NCBI GenBank assembly: GCA_950106755.1
Contig: OX467087.1
Location: forward strand, 13,582,047 to 13,646,046
Origin: Climacium dendroides
Taxonomy: Eukaryota; Streptophyta; Bryopsida; Hypnales; Climaciaceae
Length of the DNA stretch: 64,000 bases
Direction: 5' to 3'
Positions 46,442-59,659 of this stretch are shown in pieces. The notes below the pieces were generated by a model. It was not told the DNA's origin, made no database searches, and saw only the letters and a list, made by a program, of their open reading frames with translations. A program made the position numbers and the translations under genes. How positions within the stretch are numbered: the first letter of the stretch is position 1; every line of letters starts with the position of its first letter.

Positions 46442-47071
46442 CTAGCGTGCTGCGTCTCCTGCCTCCAGGGGCTTCTTGATTGCTCGTGGATCATTGGTGA
46501 TTCCTGGCCAGCCCTGGCTCGGCTTGACTGCTTCCGAATCGACAATGACTTGGAGAACGATCTGTGAGCAGCTGGCCCATGAGCTCCGGGACCCAGTTTG
46601 TTTAATTGCATCGTGATCTAGCTCACAAGCAATCCCCTTGAGTTGTGCAGGGCTCTCTCCATGATAGTTCTGTTGATTCATTTCACTTGTGCATGCGATT
46701 GGCCTGGGCTGCAGGCCACTGTGGGTCATGTGGAGCAGCCACGCACCTGCATTGCTGTTCCTGATGTGAGTTTTGCCGGCCTTTCTCTGTTTCGGATCTT
46801 CTTGCTTGATTCTTTGGACTTCAGTTGGGATAATACGTAGCCAGTATCTGTACGTCCACGGGGCCTCGCTGCTGTCCTGCGTTTTTACCCCTCGTTTGAA
46901 TTCATTGCTGTGCCCCTGATCAAGGTAGAAATGGCCAATCACGTCATGTCCAGCTAGCTGCAGGCCCACACGATAGATTCGTCTTGCACTCTTGCACGGA
47001 TCATTCAGAGTGACTCCTTTTTCGTCCAAATACACAGAATCAGCCCAGCCAGGGAGGCGACAGACTACCAT
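46442..47071 (-). CDS. 209-codon open frame upstream of the BURP gene
   Basis: This frame, starting MVVCRLPGWADSVYLDEKGV, has moderate GC and no stop for 630 bp. It ends about 150 bp upstream of the BURP TATA box on the same strand. I see no domain, signal peptide or recognised motif, and codon use looks unremarkable. It may be a small gene, a captured gene fragment or a chance frame. An identical copy is at 59660-60289. Confidence 0.25.
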   Translation of the reverse strand: MVVCRLPGWADSVYLDEKGVTLNDPCKSARRIYRVGLQLAGHDVIGHFYLDQGHSNEFKRGVKTQDSSEAPWTYRYWLRIIPTEVQRIKQEDPKQRKAGKTHIRNSNAGAWLLHMTHSGLQPRPIACTSEMNQQNYHGESPAQLKGIACELDHDAIKQTGSRSSWASCSQIVLQVIVDSEAVKPSQGWPGITNDPRAIKKPLEAGDAAR

Positions 47072-49862
47072 ATGTTACTAACGTCAGTGACGAAGTCAAA
47101 ATTCAATTAGTTGATGTCGACGAACGGTAAGATAAACTGGCAGACAGGTATTGTTTTTCTGGTCGTACGCACATTCCGATCGGATCGAAGGGCACGCTTC
47201 GGTAGACCTACTAACATGCCTCAAGTGGTCACTCAGCTAGATTGATCGTTGGGTTGTAATCAAATTCCCAGACTGAATCGATTGAAACACACAGCCAGCA
47301 TCTGTTTCGTTTCTTCGACTGAGATTGTGAATTAACTAAGATGCGGCTCATGTATGCTGCCAAATGTTCCTTGACATGTCTCTGGCACGTTGAATTCGAA
47401 CCCCATGTCCCCATCGATCCAGGCAGTTCGATCCCGCGCGCGTCGCTGTTGCAAATTAACACTCACTCAGGCAGTCCTCACGTACTAGCAACTCGATCGA
47501 TCGACTAACAGCCGAGACGTCAAGCAAATTTCTACATTCGAAATCCTAGAGCTATCTATCTGTAATTGCAGAAACGTAGACCTTCAGGATTGACTGTTTC
47601 TTAACTTCGCCGACCAGTATGTATAAAATTATGTATGAGGCAAATATATATGCAATCATATGTGCGTGTAATTGGATACCTTCGAGCTTCAATTCATCGG
47701 TACTTAATTCATTTTTGCATGCAAATTAGAATCATCTTCAGGCGAGTGACTTCCGGCTGATTCGGGCACTGGTTCTTTAATTTGCCGTCACGGAGCCCCC
47801 GGTGAGCTAGTCTGCAGGGCTGAAAACATGCATTCGAATGAAATGCAGGTGATGGTGAGTCCTTCCTCAATTACTGCGGTCCCCTTTTGTGGATGAAAAC
47901 TCATTCAAGTGATTAATATTTGTTTCCATTTTCTGTGATTGAAAGTGGCGTGGTTGGCTAACTTTCACTTGCAATGCAATTGTTGATGGATTGCTATTGA
48001 ATTGGTCAGACGATCATTGCTCATTCAGATGGAGTCACCCATGCAAAACATCAGAATTTTGGTTGAATGTTGATGATCAAACTAAATGAGTACTGCAAGG
48101 ATTGCACACCATTTATATTGCAATTTAAGCTTCTTAATGTTTAGATTTTATGATCACTTGAGAGTTGGGGAGTTAATTCTATGACCATGTTTTATCAAAC
48201 ATCACTCCAAAACTATCCTTTTTAAACTACAAAACTTTCAAACATTGGTTTAAATTCTTTCACTACTAAGATTTGCAGGGGTGCACAATGTTTGTGAAGC
48301 CACAATCACTCCCTTGAGCAATGTCTCACCAAAAAACCCATTCAAGAATCAAATGTTGCTTCAATGTTGTTCTCACATTTGAAGGCATTCTTTGATAGTC
48401 TTAGTCTTGGTAGAGGCTTAGAAGGGGAGAGAAAGATATTCATGAAAATTGTATGAAGTTTGAAACCTTAACCTCGAAAGTACCAATAGTAAGGTCTCTT
48501 TTTCATCAAAATCACTCATAATTTCCATTTCTATAATTCTATTGCATATTTGCATTGGATCAAGAATACAAAAACAATTTTTTTTTATTATTGAATTGTA
48601 GGATTTTGTTGATTCTTGCAGTCAACTTACATAGAGATATGAGGGATAATTTTCAATCAAGGTGTTTGACCGCATTGTATCTATATATGTTGTTTAGAAG
48701 ACTCTAGAGTTAATCATAAAGTGTTTGGAATGACAAACCAGGAACTGGCATTTGAGAAAAATGTAGGAAAAATGTCTTTTGAGTACCAAAAGCAAGCCCA
48801 AATGGAATTCCTTGTTGTATTTTCTTGTTCTATTTTTACTTGGTTTAGTTATATTTTTACTTCCTTTAATTCCATTGTTACAATTGAGGACCACCTTTAA
48901 GATCAACTCTTTTAGCATTTGAATTAGAAGTGAAGTAACTATTTGGAGGCGGGGGGACATTGCCTTATTAAATGGAAAGATATTGAACCCTTAAACTTTA
49001 TTTTTTAGTATTATCAATTTTGTTTATAAAAATCTCTATAAACTAGATTTAGTTGAGAGTCTTAAAAAAATAAGGCATAGTAGCAAGGATAATCTATTTT
49101 AATTATAATAGTGAAGCGTATGTAATAGCCATAAAAATGAATGATGATTTTGTTTTCATCTTTTAAAGATGTGTTAAGTAGATGTAGGTTCAAATTGGAA
49201 AAGAGAAATAAAATGTTAATAGTTCTAAAATGAAATAAAAATATGCAAATCTAACATTTAGATGGTTCTAGAAAGCAAACTAAACTTTGTAAACCATTTT
49301 TTGGAAAAATTGAGTCAATATGTTATCTCTTAACAAAAAGCTTCAAATGACTAGGACCAAGAAAATGGTCTATAACTTTTCCGTCACAATTTATTCAAAG
49401 AAAATGAGTTGAAAATTTTCAAATAGAAAAAAGTATACTCCATGAGGAAATATTTTTTGTTTCTAATGCCTTTGTTTGATTATTTTTAAATTTGATTGTT
49501 TAACTTTTGCTCCTACCTCTTGTGAACTAATTGGAAAAAAAATCATATCTTTAGGTAGCTAATTTGCTAATGTGATTTTATAGCTTGAAGGAACATTTCA
49601 ATAAATTATAACAAGAATTGCAATCATTTGAGTCTACTAGAATATTCATTTGGTCTTCAAAATGACATTGGACTTTAATGAGTTAATTCACCAAATGCTT
49701 TACTATATTGTACAATGCTTACTTCTATATAAAGTATTAATGCATAAAATATGGTGTAGTAAATTGTACGTTGTGTGCAATATAATATCATACGAAACTT
49801 CAATATTGTATACAAAAAATTATATTGTATGATAATAAATTACATAATTTTAAAATATACTA
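47072..49862. other. arm interior without a supported gene
   Basis: GATCGATCGA near 47493 and other CG-containing sequence close to the BURP upstream region give way, beyond about 47900, to AT-rich DNA. Relics of the dispersed TIR-type family are seen near 49330-49560. Short frames here are mirrored in the right arm, as expected, and show no domains. Confidence 0.4.
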
Positions 49863-49940
49863 TTATAACCTTAATATCCATGAAAAGTACTATTATAATT
49901 GAGGGAAAAAAAGGAAAGGTGTTGTACAAAATAGAACTAT

Positions 49941-52190
49941 GTAAGTTATGTCATTTCATATAGGCTTGCATGTTTACATAAAACATTGAAATGTATTTTT
50001 TCAATATAAACATCTAAATAGGAATAATATCCATAATTAAAATTTGCTATATGTAGTCTAGATTTTTCCACAAATACCTAAGACTATGATATAGGGGTTT
50101 TTAATCCAAGGAATGATCAAATAGTATAATGTTTTGTGATTGAGATTACATTTAAAAATAAAAATGTCTCATAACCTCAATTCTAATGGAAAATATCACC
50201 CTAATATCCCATTTGGTTTTGAAATAAGGATCACACTCTCATCCTATTATTAATTTCTATCCAACATATATGGATGCAACAAAACAAGCATGCAATTCCA
50301 ATCTTAGTCTAATATATTGGCTCAAACTAGAAGCATGCTTATAGCAAGAGTAAATAAAGTCTTGCATCATATACTTGATATGTTTGTTTTAGGTAGATAT
50401 AGGTGTCCTGTATGTCTCATTGGTGATGTTGTAGCATACACCTAGTACAATATTTTTATTTTGGTAGATGGTATTAATTGATTTTGAATTTGAAGATTAT
50501 TTGCTGAAAAATGTCTTTTATTGTGGTTTTGTTTGTATGTGACCAGTGCATTATGCATTGGTTTCCTTAAGTTAAACTTTTCTAAGAAGTTCTAATAAAA
50601 AATATTTGTGCGTTTACAATTGCATTTTCACATTACAGTTTCTCTCTTCATGCGCAATATTTTTTTTAATTTATGAGCGACTTGCTATACTTAAAAATTT
50701 ATTGGCGAGGTTTGTCTTCATGATTATGGTTTCCAATTGTCATATAATGGTGTTCCTTTAAGGTGAGATTGCACTTTAGGTTGAGTCAACCTAAATAGGA
50801 GGATATTTACTTTGTTGTGATTTTTTTAGATTTTGGTGACGTTCTTTATGTATAGGATTTGGAATCGTCATGTGATAATGTTTATTAGAATGTGGATGCA
50901 TGTTAGGTTGAATCAATCTAAACAGTAGGTTATTTACACTTTAGAGCTGTCATAAATACTCATATCCCAGTTTTATTTTTCTAATGCATATTGAATGAAA
51001 TAGTTTCTATTGAATTTATTTTGCACGTCTTTTGTGTATTCTTTTATCTACATAATGTAGGTTCTCTCAACTTAATCCCAATGTGTAAATTCTGGACTAG
51101 TGAGAGAATTTAAAATGATGTAGTAAATTGTGCTTCCTTCTAACTTTTTAATTTGTTGTACTTCATCAATCTAAATTAGATTGAATCGACCTATGCTTAT
51201 GCTATTTTATTTTGGATATACAAAATTATCTTCCTCTCATTGTCAAATTCTATAGATTTGTTTATATAAACATATTAGATAGTATTTTTTGTCGAGGTCA
51301 GTTGATGGGATATACTTCTGAGTTTCTGAATTTTAGGAAAATCTAATTTCGATTGGATTGGATTTCTACAAAGTGAACGGTTTTTATTGCTTAGACATAA
51401 TAGAAATACTTACCATATACACTTCTGTTTGTTTTTGTTCATTTTCTTACTTAAGGTACCTCATCATTTGTGTTAAACTTATTATCTTAGAATTTGGCTT
51501 CTTTGACTTTCGTTCTGTCCTGCTTGTTAATGTGTTATGCCTCAAATTGTAAATTCTCTAGTTGCAATCTCAAATTTGACGGAAAATCAATGAATGAGAA
51601 GGTGTGTGAATTTTGTTTGGTAATGTCTCAAGAATCAATTATAGAGGCTCAAAGTTTTGTAGTTGTATTTGGTTCTATGAAATGAAAATGGTGGTTTCAA
51701 GTTCTCTACATTTGCTGATGTTTCAATTGAAATCAATTTTGGTTTTGGACATAGCTTTCTACATCCTTGTCGCAATGTTAGGTAAAGGATATTTGGTTGA
51801 TACATCTACAAAGCTCACAACCCAAAACCAAGTCATGTAGTTTGCTTAAACGCTCTTACAAATTCCTAAAGTAACCATGAACTTGATTTGCTTTCATGTA
51901 GTAAAACACTCTTCCAAATCAACCTTAGTGCTCATGACTTGTTGTTTAACAAATGGCATCACCAATCATTATGTAACTCAAACCAATACTATTATTGCAC
52001 ATCATATGTAATCAACGAGTCCCTTTTGTCTAGGAACTCTCATTCTAATGGAAATTGCACCTTTTCACTAGAGGAATTAAAGTTTATCAACCTAAATTCG
52101 GTACAACGGCAACATGATTTTTATATGTCTAAGTGGTCAATATTAAATTGAGAAGGCCCCACACTCTCAAATTATTGAATATAGTGTTAT
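49941..52190. other. palindrome spacer, left part, no gene
   Basis: AT-rich unique sequence. A segment containing GGTTGA(G/A)TCAA(C/T)CTAAA is duplicated: 50705-50815 and 50838-50940 both run from a CTTCATGATTATGG- or CTTTATGTATAGG-like start to ATATTTAC or TTATTTACA. No coding region is supported. Confidence 0.4.
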
Positions 52191-52191
52191 T

Positions 52192-53540
52192 TTCCTGTAT
52201 GTGGAATTTGGTAGTGAATTTTGCCATCAATCAACATTACTTGAATCATGCACATCTGCCACGTCAAGAAGATGTTGTTCAATTTATTTGGTTCTATCAT
52301 CCAAAATGCCTGCTCAGTAGTTGCAATCAGATACTCAATGTTCTTTTAAGTGAGCTAATGATAGAGTGCTTGTATCACCCGGAACAACCCTAAATCCAAA
52401 ACATTCATATAAGGGCTATTTGATGGTTGTGAGGTCATGACAATGTTGAATCCATCCTTGGTGAGTGCTACAACCAAGTTGGTCTCTATGCCAGTAGGAT
52501 GTGGTTTGGCATTATCTTGTTGGATGATAATGGTCCCAATAGTTTTGCCAAGCCATGCACGAGGCCACTTCTCACGGATCACCAGCAAGACCTTCTCAAT
52601 TAGCATCACCATGACTTCTTCCTTCATTATTCTCTCAATGCATTTCATCTCCATTGTACCACGAGGACAGTTCGTATTGCTGCGTTTCGCTAGCTCCTTG
52701 AAACACAAACAAAAAGATGTCGATCTTCCCATCAAACTTGCAATTCTTGTACGAGTCATATCAAGGCTAAACTACAACGGCTAGAAACATCATTTTGGAG
52801 GTGAATCATTTGCTTTTAGTGGTACAAAGTGGTTAGTTCCTCATCTAGAGTTAGGTAAAACTTGGTGTCGCTTTCGGTGATGTAGAATCACTTCTCATCA
52901 ATGTGAATCATGTTCATGTAGTCTTGAAACATTGATGGCTTTTCAAAATGTAACATCAACAAACAAAATCGAACACGCTCAACCTTGTTCGCATTTGTCA
53001 AGAATGGTTTTAATGCATTAGAACGATGCTTGATCTCACCTTCCTTCACTTGGTGATGAATAGTCATAGTAGACATGTCCATCTTGGTAGCTATAAACCA
53101 AATGTTTTTGTGGGGGACCAATGGTATTTCTTTTAATTGATTCACATTGAGTGCCTTCTTCCTTTTAACATGACCTTGCTTCAAGGATGAGACATTTGCA
53201 CAAACCGCCCCTCCAATAAGAGATTGTCTACCTCTCTTTCAAATCACAAAATCATTTCTCGCATCACACCGAACCGCTTGGCAACATCATCCAAGGCACC
53301 TTTGATAAGCTTATTAGGTTCTTCAGGGTTCTTCACCTTCAGTAACAGGCTATTGTACACTACTCTATGCTTTTCCTCAATTAAATTTGGTTTATGTTTA
53401 CTAATTGTGCCTATCACTGTGTCGGAAACAATATTTGCAAGAAGATTGAGATTTGTTTCTTCAACAGATGGAAGAACTTGGTCAGTTAAGTGTCCTTGCC
53501 TTTCAACTACATTTGCACTAAGGTGCTCCATATTGACCAC
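52192..53540 (-). pseudogene. mariner-like transposase (plant type), inactivated
   Basis: Read on the minus strand, four pieces follow plant mariner-like transposases: an N-terminal helical region (53540-53244, VVERQGHLTD to VAKRFGVMREMIL); a DNA-binding region (about 53230-52888, with TMTIHHQVKEGEIKHRSNAL and HIDEK, the first catalytic Asp); a core (52830-52355, with KTIGTIIIQQDNAKPH, the second Asp, and SPYMNVLDLGLF); and a C-terminus (to about 52192, with KLNNIFLTWQMCMIQVM). Breaks: a frameshift near 53240, stop codons after HIDEK and in the core, and TAG and TAA after IQALYH. The third catalytic Asp of the SPDLN motif is Tyr (SPYMN). Total span, about 450 codons, is normal for the family. 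Confidence 0.88.
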
Positions 53541-53559
53541 TTCCTAAGTGCCAACACTA

Positions 53560-54873
53560 ACAAAAAAAACACAAAATGACAAACTTTAGCACCAATTTCC
53601 CTTCCTTTCATGAAAACCCTAAACCTAATAATTCTCAAGTTAGATTTAAAATAGTTTAAGAAAAATATTTAATAAATTTTGGTTGCAATTAATTGTAACA
53701 TTTTCTTAATCCTAAACAATTTTTGAAACACAATTTTTTTTTTGAAACAAAGGGAGTACACATTCTCACATATTTAAATGTCCAGCTTTAAGCCACAATT
53801 TAATTTCCATATATAACACTTACAGCTCATTCACTTAGACTCAATATATTTGCTTCAAGCATGTAACATACACAAATCTACTTAAAGGCATATTCAACAT
53901 TCCAATGCTTAAAGCGCAAACAAATTGGTTCAACCATTCACCATAATTTATCACCAACATTTGCCTTAAGCTCTCATTTATACAATTGCTCCAAACTTTA
54001 ATAAGATCAAACATTACTTCAACGTATCCAAACAAACAGAATAATTTAATTAAACACTTACACACAACCAATTGCTTTAAGCACAAAAATACAATAATTC
54101 CTATCACAAATAATTCCATACAATATACAGACAATGCCTAATCACTAAAACTTAAAACTCAAATTAAGCACAACAAAGATGCACAATCACTAAGACTCAT
54201 TCACACAATTCAAAATATATGCTTAAAGCTTTATTATACACAAAAAATTATTTACAAAAATATACAAAAGTGTTTTCAAAATATATACATTTTAAGTGAA
54301 AGAAAGAGAGAAAATGAGAAGGGGAGAACTACTTAATTTCTATAGCTTAAGCATCTTTCCAAATGCACATTAGTTTAATAATTAAGAACTCAACAATTGC
54401 ACACTCTTGGAATCCTACAGTAATTCTTCAAATCAATTAACATTTGAACTTCTATCACCATGTAATTTTATAACCAAATGCAATATAAACTCCATTCACA
54501 CATCAAAACAAAAAGAAAACTTTATTTACAATTTTTCACACTTACATCATATTTGTATTTAGGTGGTTGCAAGAAATTGAAGAAAGACCAAACAATTTTG
54601 GTAGTGTTTTACCAAAACTGCAATTTCTTTGTTGAGTACTATGACTACTACAAAATAGAACAATCTCAGCCATTGATTTGAAAAATTGAAGGCTATTAGT
54701 ACCACTAACTACTTGCAAGTACTAAAAAAATACTATATGAAAAAAAAAATAGTTTGTTCCAAAAAATAGATATAATTAGGTATTAATAATAATGTTCAAA
54801 AGTGTGCACACAAAAGAACCCTATTTGGATGAATATAGAGGCCATAAAATAATGTATTTTACGATTTTTTTAC
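53560..54873. other. AT-rich spacer between the transposase and the MITE
   Basis: Repeated phrases such as TTCACTTAGACTCA and TAAGCACAA are present, but I see no gene or RNA. Confidence 0.35.
53741..53758 (-). mobile_element. 5' terminal repeat of the mariner-like element
   Basis: On the minus strand the sequence is TACTCCCTTTGTTTCAAA, matching the CTCCCTCCGTTTC-type ends shared by plant mariner-like elements and Stowaway MITEs. The TA at 53757-53758 is the expected target dinucleotide. I found no matching end to the left of 52190, so the element is truncated there. Confidence 0.75.
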
Positions 54874-55024
54874 ACTACAAAAAAAACAGTAAATAAATGA
54901 CTTGTCCATAGAGTCATTGTGGACAGCAGTGACTGCAAAATGACTGCAAAATGACTACAAAACAACTATCGTTGTCCACAATGACTCTATGGATGAGTCA
55001 TTTATCCACTGGTTTTTTTGTAGT
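54874..55024. mobile_element. 151-bp fold-back MITE
   Basis: ACTACAAAAAAAACAGTAAA at 54874 pairs with the inverted right end GGTTTTTTTGTAGT at 55011-55024. The inner parts TCCATAGAGTCATTGTGGAC and GTCCACAATGACTCTATGGA are perfect inverses. About 55 bp on each side pair around a short loop of GACTGCAAAAT/GACTACAAAAC repeats. The (C)ACTACAA start recalls CACTA-type ends. Confidence 0.85.
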
Positions 55025-56790
55025 TAGTAAGCACATGTCTTCCTATTGTAGGAATTGACTACAAAAATTTCAACTTTAGACCATTAATTTTGTATACTCC
55101 CAAGTACTACAAACTCCTAAACCTTAAAGTTGACAAATTAGAAGAGTTGAATTCTAAATACAAAATGATTTTTTCTAATTTTCTAAAAAATAAAAAATAT
55201 GATTATAATCAAATTAGCCATCTTCAATTAAAAATTTCAAGTTCATAGGGTTCAAATGTCAAAAGTTTTAATAGAAAACAACTCTATCACTCTATATGTG
55301 ATGTCAAATAGGACTAATCTTTCTTGCAATCATATATATGTCAAACACCTTAAATATAATGCAATTCAAAAGCTTTGTTTTTAGTAGAATGGTCGTCCAT
55401 TGCAACATTTTTGAGATATGACTATTCATTGAAGAATAGAGTTGAATAGTTAAACACTATTTTCTTCTTCAGATTAGAATTGCAAAAACATTGACATTTA
55501 GAAAATAACCAATTCAAAAGGATTTCTTATTGAAAAATCTTTTCCATCTAAAATTTATAATTAAAATAAATGTACATTGAGACTTAATCATTATAACACT
55601 TTTTTATGACTTGTCTATTCTATAATTCCATTATGATTTTTAGATTGAGATTACATCCTCAATCTATTGAAAAAATTGTAAGTATTCCTTTATAATCTTG
55701 AGGAATCTAAGTGTCAAAATCAAAATTACACAATACTCTGTATTTTTCCATTTAAGTGTTTTTTTCAATTTTCAAATACAATTTGTAGTATATATGTGGA
55801 TCCTTTAGAATTTTATGTTAATCTGTAAATTTGAATGTGTCATTGTAATAGTTGCAATTATACCACCTCGAGTAAAAATAGGTAATCTTGCATAGCAAAA
55901 AAAACCTCTAAAAAATGGAACAAAACATTGAAGACTGATTTATCTTTTTAATTTCTCATAGAAAATATTTTTATTAACAGAAAAATCTTTGATTTGTTCT
56001 ATTTGAATATTTGAATTATTGATGTGAAAGTTATGAAGAACCTTGTTCATTAGGTAATTTGGACATCTAATTATTCCAAGTACTAACCTTGAAATGCAAC
56101 ATAATCAATAAATATTTCTTGATTTCACCTTATTATACTACTTGAATTAAAAATAGCTAAGCTTGGTCACAAAACAATTTCTAAAAAACGAAACACAAGT
56201 TATAGAATTTTTCTTCTCATAAAAAATGTTTTGGTCTACAAAAAAAAATTTGATTTATTCCATTTGGATTATTGTTAAGAAAGTTATAAACAATCTTGTT
56301 TATTAGCAAATAGCAATCTAAGCATCTAATCGAAAAAAAATACACGAAGGATATGTTCTTTAACTCAACTTTCAAAATTATCCAATAAAAAGAGGTCTAT
56401 ATGGTTTAGATCATCTGCTTGAACAATTTCTTTGTTAGAATTGACTTGCTTTCATTGATTCCATTTTTCATTAGTGTTATTAATAATTTAGGTTTTCTTT
56501 CCAAAGCATCATGTACTTACCTCTATTATATATTCTTTTAAAGAATCAAAATTGAGTTTCAATCTTTGAAAATTTTCTTCTAAATTCTCAACTCAATTTT
56601 CCACCATGATTTATGTTACCTCAAAGAATTGTAGTACAAAATTTCAAGTTAAAAAGATTGAAAACCTTAATAATATATTCTACACAAAGATAATGCTTGT
56701 TCTCCTCTTGTCTTGAATGCTTTCAAGATTCAATGAAGAAATTGCTCCTCAAGTATATTATAACAACATTTTCCACAGAAAAGGTTAAAA
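55025..56790. other. palindrome spacer, right part, AT-rich, no gene
   Basis: Two relics of the dispersed TIR-type repeat are seen in reverse near 55980-56080 and 56230-56345 (AAGTTATGAAGAACCTTG and AAGTTATAAACAATCTTG). Confidence 0.4.
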
Positions 56791-59659
56791 TAGTTCTATA
56801 TTGTACAATACCTTTCCTTTTTTTTCCTTCAATTATAATAGTATTTTTCATAGATATTAAGGTTATGATAGTATATTTTAAAATTATGTAATTTATTATC
56901 ATACAATATAATTTTTTGTATACAATATTGAAGTTTCGTATGATATTATATTGCACACAACGTACAATTTACTACACCATATTTTATGCATTAATACTTT
57001 ATATAGAAGTAAGCATTGTACAATATAGTAAAGCATTTGGTGAATTAACTCATTAAAGTCCAATGTCATTTTGAAGACCAAATGAATATTCTAGTAGACT
57101 CAAATGATTGCAATTCTTGTTATAATTTATTGAAATGTTCCTTCAAGCTATAAAATCACATTAGCAAATTAGCTACCTAAAGATATGATTTTTTTTCCAA
57201 TTAGTTCACAAGAGGTAGGAGCAAAAGTTAAACAATCAAATTTAAAAATAATCAAACAAAGGCATTAGAAACAAAAAATATTTCCTCATGGAGTATACTT
57301 TTTTCTATTTGAAAATTTTCAACTCATTTTCTTTGAATAAATTGTGACGGAAAAGTTATAGACCATTTTCTTGGTCCTAGTCATTTGAAGCTTTTTGTTA
57401 AGAGATAACATATTGACTCAATTTTTCCAAAAAATGGTTTACAAAGTTTAGTTTGCTTTCTAGAACCATCTAAATGTTAGATTTGCATATTTTTATTTCA
57501 TTTTAGAACTATTAACATTTTATTTCTCTTTTCCAATTTGAACCTACATCTACTTAACACATCTTTAAAAGATGAAAACAAAATCATCATTCATTTTTAT
57601 GGCTATTACATACGTTTCACTATTATAATTAAAATAGATTATCCTTGCTACTATGCCTTATTTTTTTAAGACTCTCAACTAAATCTAGTTTATAGAGATT
57701 TTTATAAACAAAATTGATAATACTAAAAAATAAAGTTTAAGGGTTCAATATCTTTCCATTTAATAAGGCAATGTCCCCCCGCCTCCAAATAGTTACTTCA
57801 CTTCTAATTCAAATGCTAAAAGAGTTGATCTTAAAGGTGGTCCTCAATTGTAACAATGGAATTAAAGGAAGTAAAAATATAACTAAACCAAGTAAAAATA
57901 GAACAAGAAAATACAACAAGGAATTCCATTTGGGCTTGCTTTTGGTACTCAAAAGACATTTTTCCTACATTTTTCTCAAATGCCAGTTCCTGGTTTGTCA
58001 TTCCAAACACTTTATGATTAACTCTAGAGTCTTCTAAACAACATATATAGATACAATGCGGTCAAACACCTTGATTGAAAATTATCCCTCATATCTCTAT
58101 GTAAGTTGACTGCAAGAATCAACAAAATCCTACAATTCAATAATAAAAAAAAATTGTTTTTGTATTCTTGATCCAATGCAAATATGCAATAGAATTATAG
58201 AAATGGAAATTATGAGTGATTTTGATGAAAAAGAGACCTTACTATTGGTACTTTCGAGGTTAAGGTTTCAAACTTCATACAATTTTCATGAATATCTTTC
58301 TCTCCCCTTCTAAGCCTCTACCAAGACTAAGACTATCAAAGAATGCCTTCAAATGTGAGAACAACATTGAAGCAACATTTGATTCTTGAATGGGTTTTTT
58401 GGTGAGACATTGCTCAAGGGAGTGATTGTGGCTTCACAAACATTGTGCACCCCTGCAAATCTTAGTAGTGAAAGAATTTAAACCAATGTTTGAAAGTTTT
58501 GTAGTTTAAAAAGGATAGTTTTGGAGTGATGTTTGATAAAACATGGTCATAGAATTAACTCCCCAACTCTCAAGTGATCATAAAATCTAAACATTAAGAA
58601 GCTTAAATTGCAATATAAATGGTGTGCAATCCTTGCAGTACTCATTTAGTTTGATCATCAACATTCAACCAAAATTCTGATGTTTTGCATGGGTGACTCC
58701 ATCTGAATGAGCAATGATCGTCTGACCAATTCAATAGCAATCCATCAACAATTGCATTGCAAGTGAAAGTTAGCCAACCACGCCACTTTCAATCACAGAA
58801 AATGGAAACAAATATTAATCACTTGAATGAGTTTTCATCCACAAAAGGGGACCGCAGTAATTGAGGAAGGACTCACCATCACCTGCATTTCATTCGAATG
58901 CATGTTTTCAGCCCTGCAGACTAGCTCACCGGGGGCTCCGTGACGGCAAATTAAAGAACCAGTGCCCGAATCAGCCGGAAGTCACTCGCCTGAAGATGAT
59001 TCTAATTTGCATGCAAAAATGAATTAAGTACCGATGAATTGAAGCTCGAAGGTATCCAATTACACGCACATATGATTGCATATATATTTGCCTCATACAT
59101 AATTTTATACATACTGGTCGGCGAAGTTAAGAAACAGTCAATCCTGAAGGTCTACGTTTCTGCAATTACAGATAGATAGCTCTAGGATTTCGAATGTAGA
59201 AATTTGCTTGACGTCTCGGCTGTTAGTCGATCGATCGAGTTGCTAGTACGTGAGGACTGCCTGAGTGAGTGTTAATTTGCAACAGCGACGCGCGCGGGAT
59301 CGAACTGCCTGGATCGATGGGGACATGGGGTTCGAATTCAACGTGCCAGAGACATGTCAAGGAACATTTGGCAGCATACATGAGCCGCATCTTAGTTAAT
59401 TCACAATCTCAGTCGAAGAAACGAAACAGATGCTGGCTGTGTGTTTCAATCGATTCAGTCTGGGAATTTGATTACAACCCAACGATCAATCTAGCTGAGT
59501 GACCACTTGAGGCATGTTAGTAGGTCTACCGAAGCGTGCCCTTCGATCCGATCGGAATGTGCGTACGACCAGAAAAACAATACCTGTCTGCCAGTTTATC
59601 TTACCGTTCGTCGACATCAACTAATTGAATTTTGACTTCGTCACTGACGTTAGTAACAT

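Larger units (their letters stand above)
42731..49940. repeat. left arm of a large inverted repeat (at least 7.2 kb)
   Basis: Every position p pairs with 106731-p in the right arm, with no cumulative indel from 42731 to about 49900. Coding frames in both arms are identical letter for letter. One difference I found in the interior is 46304 against 60427. From about 49863 substitutions appear, and homology ends near 49940. The arm holds a BURP gene, its upstream region and 3' flank. The true outer end is not visible because the partner runs past 64000. Confidence 0.95.

Noticed and set aside
52355..52759. A functional mariner transposase
   Set aside because: In-frame stops, a frameshift and Tyr at the third catalytic position rule out activity.
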